DNA of 64,000 nt from the NCBI RefSeq assembly GCF_014805625.2, contig NW_023998456.1:2788384-2852383 (forward strand), in the 5' to 3' direction. This DNA comes from Glossina fuscipes (Eukaryota > Arthropoda > Insecta > Diptera > Glossinidae). Below are positions 1 through 12,000 of the stretch, one piece after another. The notes beneath the pieces are model-generated. The model was not told the origin of the DNA. It made no database searches and saw only the letters and a program-made list of their open reading frames with translations. The stretch's first letter is position 1. Each line of letters opens with the position of its first letter. Made by a program: the position numbers and the translations under genes.

Positions 1-2583
1 ATAAAATTTAACGATCGTCATGTGACAAAATTATTAATATTAGTTTGAAGCTGATACAATTGCGATTCCAAGGAGAAGGGAGAAAACCGATTAACATCAT
101 CAGCGTACATTAGAGGAGGCTGGATTTAATCACCGAGAGGAGATCACTAATGTCTAGATTAAATAGCACATGTGCAAGCATCATCAGAAAACTTCAGTTA
201 GAAATTTTAAATAAAAGTTTGCTTTGAAATGAATATGTTCCTCACTTTCAGGTCGCTGTTGAAATTGTACTATAAAAGACATGGTTAATAAGAGGAACGA
301 GTATACATGCACCCAATTTTCTTTCTCCATTATTCCTATCTTCTCTATTTTAACAAGTTTAAAAATAGGTAAACCGATAGATAGATTGACATAAACTTTT
401 TTTTAATGCGGTCAATTACTCAGGGGACGTCCACTATTCTTGCAACACGTGAACGGTCAGAAAGAAGAGCGCAGAGAAGAGGAGGGTGGTGGTCGTGACC
501 TAGTCGCTGTGGGACCAATCAATAAATTTTATAGCTTTACCGACTGAGGACTCACTATAGCTAGATAGGCTCTATACTTTACTGTGCTCGCCAGGTCCCC
601 TTCGCTGTTACAAGCGGGGTAATAAAATTTGTACAAGTTGTCCAATCAGTAATGACTTTAGGTAAGGGATTCTACAACTACTTGTGAAGAGAAAATAGAA
701 GAGTGGAAAAGAAGTTTTTTCTTTCGTATAATATTCATTAGACTTATATGCAGATTCTTATATAGATCTAGAATCGAATGCCCTCCACGTCTCTGTTGCT
801 TTCTCTCTACCATAAAAGCTGTGAGAAATCCGAAATTCGTCATATCCACTCACTGCCAGCACTGTACTAATGCTGTCCTTCTAGCTTATGGCTGACATAA
901 ATCTAGAAATCGAATGCAAGCATAGACGCGGGTCATCCAACAGCCGAGTGATACGGATCTAAAAGGTGGCACAAATAACTTCTCAGGTCAATGTAGCAAA
1001 GATGCCGACGAAGTATCTGACACACATACCTTCGTTTTCAATAAATTGTTTTATTGTAATTATTACTGTAATTTATTTAGCCAGAGCAATAAATTGGAAG
1101 ACGAAAAACTTAGACCGCTATCATCTAAAGCTATCAGCTTCATTGAAAATTCTCTCGCTTTTGAGATTTGAACCCGTGACTACCGCATGATTAGTTGCCT
1201 ACCCGGTGACTCTTAACCTTAACATTTGTCAAGGGATAGTATGCGGTTTAATAATGTTTTCAAATTATTTAGATTTTCAATGAGCCAACACGACTGCACA
1301 AAGGAAATAGCGTCCGGCGGTAGAGGCAAATAAAAATGTGTTTTGCAAGCCTACTTCTCTTTTGCCCGCTTATCTAAAAGATGATAAATGCAATTGAATC
1401 AACGACAGCGGCAGATGAGTTGTTAGTCGAGTTCCTTTGCCTACTCGTGCACTTAGGTGGATGTAAATAGTTGAAAAATTATTTAAAGCTTCCTTTCATA
1501 AATTTTGGCAAAGTTGCTTTGTCTACCTTTAGATACGAGCTCGAGAAGTTTTCAATAAGGAAGCTATACTCACGGTTCCTGGTTAATCTCCAATTGTGGA
1601 GTGTTTGTTGATAAATGAAGAGCACTTATCATTCAATTTTAATAAAGCTCTGTATTACCTTAGATGATGGATATCTTCTACAGGCTGCGATTTGTAGAGA
1701 AACAAAGTCTTAACAATTTGTTAGGAATTTTCACTTTTTAGTCCAATCAAGAATAATTAAATGAAGTCCGGCAAGAGCTTTAACTTACTTTATAATCGCA
1801 TCATTAATATGCAACAACAACAGCAATCCCCTAATAGACGTAGACCTTAAAACACATTAAAATATTTCGATTCGTAAAACTAGTCATCAAAAGCATAATA
1901 ATATTTAAGGCTGCTGAGCTATTGCTTAACAAGTTTATCCCTCACGCTTAGCAAATAGCACTTGGACGACAATTGAATAAAACAAAAGCGTAGGATTCGT
2001 TATAGTACTTTTTATTTAAATTATTTTTGTAGCCTCTACAAGGTTTTTTTATAAATCATATCTCGTATGAGAGAACTTTCATGATTTTATCTAAAATTAA
2101 TGGATCATAAAATGTAAAGCTGCCAAGCTCAAGTAGCGAGTGTCAAGACTTCCTATTTAAAAGGCTTTACATCAAAGAGCTATAAATATTTAACAAAGCA
2201 ATTAAGCTTCATACACATATACCTAATATTGTTGCTTACTTACAACGACAACAATCACAAACTTAAGCCGCAGTGTCAGATCATCTGTGTAGGCCGTTCT
2301 TTTTTTTTTTGGTTTGTTTCACTAAAAAGCAGACAAGTTTTCTAAGTTTTAATAATTGTAATAATTATTTAAGAGTCAGTCTTAAATAGTAGTTGAAGAA
2401 TAAAACAAACGAAAATCTTTTTAAGAAGAAGATAAACATTTGTATGAATTAAAAAAAAAAAAAAAGAAAAAAAATGAGATTAATTAGAAGAAGCAGCAAG
2501 AGAAAAGTATTTCTGCTTTTGTTTCTTAAATTATCATCTGAGTTGACATTTTGATGAGACGCTTTTACGTTTTACGTTTGCAG
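1..2583. other. Non-coding, upstream of verprolin/WIP gene
   Basis: No ORF here has coding character. The stretch is AT-rich with scattered homopolymers, such as A-runs near 2451-2474 and a T-run near 2300. It ends in a good acceptor (ttgcag) immediately before the ATG at 2584, so at least its right end is an intron separating an untranslated first exon from the first coding exon. I cannot locate the promoter or the 5' UTR exon. Confidence 0.6.
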
Positions 2584-3026
2584 ATGGCAATACCACCGCC
2601 GCCAGGACCACCACCGCCCCCTGGACCTCCGCCTCCACCAGCAATGGGTGGTTTAAAATTGGGCGGCGATGGAGGGGGAGGGGGAGATGCTCGTTCAGCT
2701 CTACTGCAATCCATACAAAAGGGGACTAAATTGAAAAAGACTACAACCGTAGATAAAAGTGGTCCGGCTATGGCCGGTAAGGTAGGATAGAAAAATACGA
2801 TTTTTAAAAGTATTATTATCTAACTTCACTTCTTTGCTCTTTAAGGTGTGCGATGGATCTGGAGATTCGCCAAAGAAGTCTAATAACTGCCATAAGAGCC
2901 TCAGCATCAGTAACGGTAGTTCAATAGACAATGGAGCTCCTAAATTAGGTGGTTTATTCGAGGGTATGACGGCCATGCCCAAATTAAAACCGGTCAATGG
3001 CAACAAATGTAAATATTGAATATAAA

Positions 3027-3075
<49 letters not shown>

Positions 3076-6000
3076 AACGCTATTTATATGAATATATTTT
3101 ATTGCAGCTCCCGCCGTTACTCTTAACAATATCACTCAAAATAGCAACAGTCCGCCGCAAGCGCAAACCACCACTAATACAACCACCACAAGTAATGGTC
3201 CTTTGGACTTTAATGCAGAACTTAGTAAGCGTTTAACTTTAAAACGACAAAAACAACAACAACAACAACAAAGTCCACACATCATTGCTAACGAGACAAA
3301 TCTAAGAACGAATCGTGGACCACCGCCTATGCCGCCTACGCAACCGCCCAAAAATCTACCAACGGTTTGTAGCTGCTAGCAATTATTTTGCAAAATGTTA
3401 GAAACGCTTTTAATTAATTGACATGCTTACAGAGTACATCCGATTCTGTTTTGGAAAAGAATAAAACGAACTCAACCATCACCAACGTACGTTCAACAGT
3501 ATATGCCAATGAAACAACGAAATCTTCTTCAACATCATTAGTTCAAAGTAATAACGTTAACAATGTTCATAACAAATTTGCGCATAAAATCAACACGGGC
3601 GGTACGGTACGAAGTAAAGCGGCCAATTTAAAGTGAGTTCAAAAACGTTAAGCAAAAGATATCGAAAATTTCTTTAAACTCCATGCAAGTGTAGAGAGAA
3701 ATAGCCGAAATTATTAATATTTGTGCAATCAAACCTTTTTATATCCATTATCCTAAACGAGGGCGAAAACAAGACTGTAACATAATTCGCAAAAACTTGG
3801 GAAAACAAGTAAAAACTCTATAACGGGATATGGTTCACCATTAAATACCCTAAACCACTTCGTTTAATAGTTATTTATGTAGCGACTTTTCAAAATAAGG
3901 CTTTATTCAGAAAGTAGTCGAAAACGTAGTCGGGCGTCGGGCCAAAACGTGTCGGTGTACCAAAGCCCATTAAAATATCTCATAAATTTCAGCCTGTACA
4001 TTGAACATATGAAAACCAGATGAGCAGACAAACTGACAAACTTAAAATCACTTCCTGAGTTGATCGGCATGATAAAAGTTGCATTTATCTCAAGTTCACA
4101 ATGACGCAATTCTTCGGCAAACTAAGTTATTTGCAAACTTTTTGTACAGTTTCATAATTAAATTTTAGATTAATAAAGAAAAAAAAGTGAAAATTAAGAA
4201 AAGACCGAAGCTCGAACTTAACCAAATGGAAAGGAAGAGCTTCTGTGGAAAACCACCTCTTCCACTTCATCATATCATCATCGTCGTCATCCATAATTAG
4301 GTCTTTGTGACAGTGATCGCAATGATCAAGCCTTCAAAAAGAAAAAATATGCCAAACATTTTCTTGTAAAAAGCGCTTAGATGAAAAATCACTTATTTTT
4401 ATTTATTTATTTAAATACGCAACAACAAAGCCCTAAGCTAACATATATAGCTACATTAATATAAATCATGTAAGTGTGAAAAAATTAAAGACTAATCAAA
4501 TAATCACCTTGCTCTATCACTAACCTTTGTGATTGTCAACTGCCGATAACGGACGAACTCAGGTGCTCAAGAACGAGCCCAATTTTCTCTTAAGAACATT
4601 TAAAGTGTCAACAAAATAACTCAAAGTCAGCGGCAACGTATTCCAGTCTCTAACCAGAGCCAACTGGGTAATAAGTGGACTGTTCAGCAAAAGGGCAGAA
4701 GAAAAGGGTAGAAAACTGAAGACGTTCGATCAAAAGATTCGACGCTTGTGACTCAACAATATTAAAGAGATAGAATAACAGCCAGCAACAAAATTTAAGT
4801 AGTTGTAGAAATAGAATTTGAAAGAAACATGAACAAAAGAGGAAGGAGGAAATATGGCCTCTGGATCTCACATCACACAAAACGACTAATGCAGCTGACA
4901 ATTAGTCTTTCCAGATGAGAAGGCAAGCAGCCAGAGATTATCTCAATACAATAGTCGCAAAAGCGACATAAAAACATTTAAGAAATGAAAGAGTTTTAAA
5001 AAAAATTTAAAGGTTAGAGTTTTGTTTCATCAATAACCTACGATAGTGCCAAACTGAAAACTCGAAAATAATACCTATAGAACACTTATAATTATTAAAA
5101 ATTATATTAAAATAGTGAATACGTATTTGTCACCGATCATCATAATAAATTTTGCTTTCATTTGAAAAATATTTTCTCCGCTCATCACATAAGCTTGTGC
5201 TTGGTAGTTATTAATTGTTTCCGAACACTAAAGAGTGAAGGGTAACATTTTCTTTCCGTTTATCATATTGAGAGTCTCTATAAATTCTAAATCTACAAAA
5301 TCCTCGCGACCTGCCCTCCGACTGTGGGGTTAGGGCAGTTGGTACAATATTTTTGATTAACGCCCATTTTGGACGTAGTTCACCTATGCATCTACACACA
5401 GATACAACTTATTGAGTAATTGATTATCCTAATCCTAAGAATAGTTGAAAGATTTCCTCAAACGTAACAGACCAACAGGTAACAACACGTTTACTGTTAC
5501 CATTTATTAGTTAATAGTGATGTGACAAAATTTCGCCTTCAGACTCTTTTACCTTTTTTAATTCGGCTTTATTTAGATCAATAATGATAACAGGAAAAAT
5601 TTTAAGTATTTTCTTCATGCATACACACATACACACATACACACACTCATGCTCGAGCATTTTTTCCGCAATTTTCCTAATTTCCTTAAGAAAGTTACTC
5701 ATTATTAGTTGTATAATTTCGTGTACGTAATGCATAAGTCAATCTTTTTTAAACGATAGGCCTCAAGAAAAGCCAAAAGAGTATGCAAAGTAATTTAGAT
5801 GCATTTCGGTAATGTAGGTATGACTATTGACCAATATGAACAACAATTTGCTGTGATGTGTAATGTATGTTCATGCCGAGTATGCCATACTTTCATACAT
5901 ATTTAGATTTTTATAAATAAACGCTATTGAGAACGCAGTGACCTTCGCCTTAGATATAGTTTACGTTTCAATTAAACTGTATTGTGAAAAGGTTATTTTT

Positions 6001-9000
6001 TTTCCTGGTTACGATTCGTTTATGAGCATTTCTAGCGTAAATCTACGAATCTACATGAATATTAAACAATTAAACCTTAAAGTTCAGATCTTCAGTTTAA
6101 ACGATTAGAGCTTCTTTTTTACTTTTTCTTTTCATTTATTTACTTCTTTATCTTTTGCTTATCTATGCGATTATATTTTTATTTAATTTATTTTATTTCC
6201 TTACAAAAATGTTCTTTTTCTTTGTTTTTTTTTTTTTGTTTTTCTCAACAGTTTGTCGTTAGGTCATAATAATGTTTTTGTATATAATAATAATAACAAG
6301 AACAATAATATTAATAACAATAATACTATCAACAACACAACATCGACACCGACAACAACAACAACAACTATATTTTCTAAAAACAATACAAATCATTTCA
6401 ACCATTACAACAACAACAGCACATCATTGGGTTTCTCCACAGCAACAACAGGTTCTTTACGTAATTTAGCTCCAAATAAATCGTCTTTATTTTCCACCAA
6501 TGCATCGACAATGACAGCAACAACGGGTGGTGGTGGTGGTGGTGGTGGTGCTGGCAGTAGTAGTAACGGTGTTAGCAATGGTGGTAGTCCCGTTAGTTCG
6601 GCTTCACCATCGCCACCTGCAAAATCACCAACACCTCTTGTTAAACCGAATCATGGCAAACCGAATTTTGCTCCTAAACCTCCAGGTTTGCAACAACTGG
6701 CCATGGCGAGTGGCCAGCGTCCGGCCGTAGCACGTCATCATAGCATGCGATCACCCAGGTATTCTTTTTTTTTTTGCATCCTCAACACATGTAATACAAC
6801 CACAAAAAAATAATAAATAACATAACTTATTATTCGTTTGAAAAGCACCAAACATCAGGAAATGCTAAACACCGCTTTTTAAGGCTTAGAACAGAAAAGT
6901 ACTCTATCTTTTTTTATTTAATTATTTATTAATTTTTATTTTATTACTCATGGCGGCTTACCTCAAAAACAAAAAAAAATTTATTTCATTTTAATCAATT
7001 TTAGAGTATATAAGTAAAAATGTTTAAAAGAAAACAATTTATAAAATGAAGAGTTTTATTTTTTCAGGTCACCACCCATAGTGGGCTCTAATGGAGGCTC
7101 TTTATTCTCTACGCAACAGCATTTCGGTACGATGCGTACACCTCTAACACAGTCCCACGAGGCTATTAATTCAAGTTTACGCACAGCGCCGTTACCACCC
7201 ATTGGTAAAAACGCGTAAAATATTGAAATCATTTCGAAAGATAATGTTAGAGAATTTTTCATTATTAACAGGACGCCCAACAGTAGCTCCACCCAAGCCG
7301 CCTAGTGTTAAGCCTCCGCCACCACCCACCCCAGCTCGCAATAATTCCAATTCAACCTTGAATACGTGTTACGCAAATACTTCCACAACTGCCCCGATAA
7401 GTGCCGTTAACACCATGCTCATTTCTTCATCATCAACAACTACAATGACAACGCTTGCTACATCGTCGTCAGTATCGTCACCCGTGCAATCGCCTTCGAA
7501 TTCATCTTCTACTAATAGTGTTTCAGCATTAAGAGATCAATTGCGTTCCGGTTGTACGATTACGCCACCACCTCCTCCGTCGGCTACAATAACAAGTGGA
7601 AAATCTTCGAATTCCAATAGTCCGCTGAGTAGCAATAAATCACCTAAACCGATCATTTTAAATGGTGGACCGATCAACCTAATCAACGCACCACCACTAC
7701 CACCGCATCGAACTTGCCCAGCACCTTTACCACCACAAAGGCTAACGAGCAATGTAAGTAAATCAATGAAAATATGTTATTAATATAAATAGCCTGAAGC
7801 GCGACTAGTCCGAAAGGCCTTTCTGCACGACTATCAATTTGAGATCATTCAAAATTTCGACGACGCAAACGTTAAATGTCTATCAAAAATGTAAACAAAG
7901 CAATATGAACAATATTGACGGTCACGACATTGAACTCTGATTCAAGTTAGTGAACATTCGCATGCCTAAGAATAACGAAACATTTGGAAATTATTTTCCA
8001 ATAAGCTCTCTGTTGGCTTATAGCGCTACGGAAAACTACGACGAAATTATTCATAATAGAATGCTGCTTATCTTGAATATGGAATTTATCTAAGATAAGC
8101 TTTTGCGATATTCTTAGCACAGTGATTTTATCTGCGCTTTTCGTTGTTTTAAATTCGCAATTTTTTTCTAATGGCTAATTTATTTTGGCAATAAACTTCG
8201 TTCTAACGATGTTTTTCTGAGCTTCAAACTGAGAAGGAATGGCAAATGCATTCGTTATTTAATATGAGGCAGCATTTATTCCTAATTTTAAGGCATTTAG
8301 GTCGTGGGGAAATATTTTCGTTTCCTTCACTCGACATCGTGACATTGGTCTATTTTTTTTTTTTTTTGATGTTTGAACTCATCAAAGGATAGACTGATAG
8401 CAAGTTTCTAAGCGAATTTCCCCCTCAGCGCGTTCATTGTAATGATTTCGATAAGTGAAAAATTGAATATATTGCAAGAAAACACGAAGAGATTTATTCG
8501 CGCACTAATAAACTGCAGGAATGCAGGGAAGAGGAAAAAGTCGACGTTAGTTAGTAGTTTAAATTTCTATATCTGTGTCCAATGCCTTCCACATTAATGC
8601 TTTCTAATATCTACTCTCAGATATTTCAATTGGATTCGCCAGAAAACGAGATCAATTTACGTCAATTTTCATTTAGGTAATTGGTTCATCTGCGGTACAA
8701 CTGCAGTTTTAGAGTATGCATTCCACCGCTGACCCCCTTAAATCACTTGACTTTGAAGTTGTTGGTCTCCTTTCTTTTAGATGAACTCTTATCGAACTTA
8801 AGAGACACTTTCCTTGGAGTTAAAGGTATTTTCCTTTGACTTGAAAGTACTTTCCTTTGACTTGAGGCACTTGAGGCACTTGTAGGATTCTTGTTTTTCA
8901 CACCTTTCAGTCAGTTTCCTTACTTAGAAATAAAGATTGCGAATAAAGAAAATTCACTTAACAAATGTAATGCTTTCATTAAATAGAGAATCCTTAAAAT

Positions 9001-12000
9001 ATGCTATGGAAAAGCATAGCACAATACCCTAATTTTTCTTTTATCGATTTTTTTTCCCTCATATTATTCTCTTACTTCTTTGTCTAATCATATGTTGTTT
9101 TCCACAACGCACCATGAAATATAGAAACATATAAAAATAAATAAAGCAGATGTTCAATTGTTGTTTCCTAGTTTACTCATTTTCTACATCACTGACCTGT
9201 TTGAAGCTCTCATGTGAATGAGCACCATATCGTTCCTTTTTTTCTATTTTTGTAAAATTTCTTGCTTTACATTTAACTGTTAAATCGTAAACATCCACAA
9301 AACACTTTTGCAATGTGCGGGGTGTGTATGTGTCGCAGTGTTGTTTCATTTTCGCTTTCGCGTAAGCTTTCTTATATATTGCAGTAATATGCAGACAACA
9401 ATAGCCGTAGATAGAGGGAAAAATCGTTACAATAAGTTGTGTTCGGCTAATCGTTGGGTGTAGATATAAAAATAATACTGACAGAAAACATTTATATTTT
9501 CACGACTATTTTCAAAGAATAAAAACATGTTTGCAATTATTTGTGTTGTGAAAGCATATTAAATTATTAGAAAAATGATATCATTTTACATTATTTAAAT
9601 ATGATGATAAATTATAAGAGAAGTGTAAGTGGTTTTGTTAAACATTTTTAAAGGGTTGTTATTTAACAGTTCCTAAAAAATGGGATTTATTATCGAAAGG
9701 AGACATTAAAAGAATTTTAGAAAGAAAGAAATTTATAGACGTTTACTTTCATTTCAATGGATTTTTATTGCATCCTCCATTCGAAGGATATGTAAACCTT
9801 AAGATGTAAAATCGCAAAAGACTGAGAAAATAGTGTTCTCTTGCATCGATTCCACAGTCAAGGTTGTAACATACCGTGTAAAAAAAGCGAGGAGAGATTT
9901 AAGAAGCTTAACCAAAAGTAATACAAAGTTCATATTGTTATTTTCTTCCTATATTATCATATCTAACCAAGTAGCTACTATTGTCGCTTTATTGTAATGT
10001 GAACTGTTAAGATAGAATGTGATTTGTCTGATTTGGTTTGGCAACCTAACATCTGGAGATTACTAAAGGTTGGCGTGTCGCCATCTTCGCCAGAGCCATC
10101 TTGTTCGGTAGTTAAAATTATCAAAAAAGAATACGTAGTCATTACTATCTTTAATACAGCCTAATAATACCTAACTAATCGCGACGCAATGCTATGTCGA
10201 AAGCCGATCTGTACCCTCGCCTATCCTGGTTTCCATTCGATTACGTCTTTTTTATCATATTATGTCCCGACCAACACAACGTTAGAAAAGTCGGTAATTG
10301 AACACAAGTCGGAAAAAGAAAGTTATATTCGGTTGTGACCAAATCTTTCAAATCCTTCTTCGTTATCCTAAAAAACTCCAATGAAAAAGTAAAAAACCCC
10401 TACTTTTTCATATTTTATAGGGTTTAGTGGGCGCAGGCGATTTTTTCCATTTTTCGAATAAAACCGAAAATTTATATGGTTTGTGTGCTGTACTTTTAAC
10501 GAAAAAGAGGAACGGCGTTTATAGTTTTTGTTGCATCGGCGTGCGGTCATGTCCTTTAGCCGATTTGTGTGATTTTCGAATTCTTTTACAAATTTGTAGC
10601 CGACGTTGTTATTTGGGCGAATGGAAGAGTGTTTTTCATACCTTTCTACTGTTTACTACAGTTACTACACAGTTGGGCTGGCAGATAGATGGATAGACTA
10701 ATGGACAGACGTGCTTAGGCTCATTCTGAAGCTGACACTGGTCGAGAATTTATGTATTCTATGAGGTTTTTGAAGCTCCGTTCTAGGCACTATAGAGGTA
10801 TTGTGTGTTTATATATTTTTGGCCATTTCTGTACATGTGCAACTGTTTCGTCCAAAGAATGCACGTTCAAATGTTTGTATTAGATTTATCTGCTGTAGTT
10901 TGTGAGTAACGATCAAAAAACCGTTTAATCTAACACATATTCAATACAAATCTATGTGCATAAACTTCCTATGTTTTCGCAAAATTTCATTTTCACGGTC
11001 AGGAAAATGTTTGCAACAAACAGATAGACATGCTTAAGTCGATTCAGAATTTGATGCTGATTAACCCACTGACGTTAATGACGTCTATAAATGTCCATTG
11101 CGTGTGCTTGCACACGATGCACACGACGTCTACAGCAGTCCTATGTTCTTAGTACAATAAGACAAAAGCAAGTAAAGTTATATATGGCGGGGACCGAATT
11201 TCGCATACCCACCACTATGGCTTTCGTGTTCCACTCTCCAGATTCTTTTATTTGATACCCATATCACTGGTATTATTACGGAAAAAGTAGTCGCGGTATC
11301 TACCGTATTCATTTTAGAGATGATAATATTTTTTTAATTCATTTGATGAATGTATATTCTGTCTTGTTTACTTTAAGATAAATAAGCATAACCCCACAAA
11401 AAAGTGAAAAGATAAACTTTTATTACTCGTAACTTTGGGTGGGCATGGCGCATGTTTTCAATTTTTGTACGTAAGAAGTAGTGTGATTCGTAAAGTAGAT
11501 GTGGAAAATTTCAGTCTTCTAACTTTTATAATTTCGAAGTAACGAGGAAGAACCCACAAATTTTTGTTGAGAAAAAAAAGGAGTTGCGTTTAGTTTATGC
11601 TCCACTGCAGGCGTCTGCTCTGATCAAATTGACCCATTTTCAATACTACCCTTCTTGCAAAAACTGAAGTCGATATCTTCATATTTGGGGTCAGGGAAGT
11701 GAAAACAACCAACACCACATAGACGGACAGACATGGCTGAATCAATTGAGAATTCCAAGCTAATTAAGAATTTATATACTTTATAGGGTCCCTAAAGCTT
11801 CGTTTTGCGTATTACGTATATTTATATTACATATTACACACATTATGAAAAAAAAACAAATTGAGTGTACACTCATCGTTCAGTGGGAAGCACTCACTGA
11901 TTTTAAAATGAGCGTCAACGTGTTAAGAATGGTCTGTGAATCTGTGTGTTGCTTCTAGTCATTGCAAACGTGTCGGGTGTAAGAACATGTGTTTTGTTGT

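Noticed and set aside
1130..1200. tRNA-like word (reverse strand gggttcaaatctc) suggesting a tRNA or tRNA-derived SINE
   Set aside because: Flanking bases do not form a T-stem, anticodon arm or acceptor stem. At most a very decayed SINE trace.
2701..3135. 144-codon minus-strand frame with a poly-Phe run
   Set aside because: It is the shadow of verprolin exons and the poly(A) intron on the other strand.
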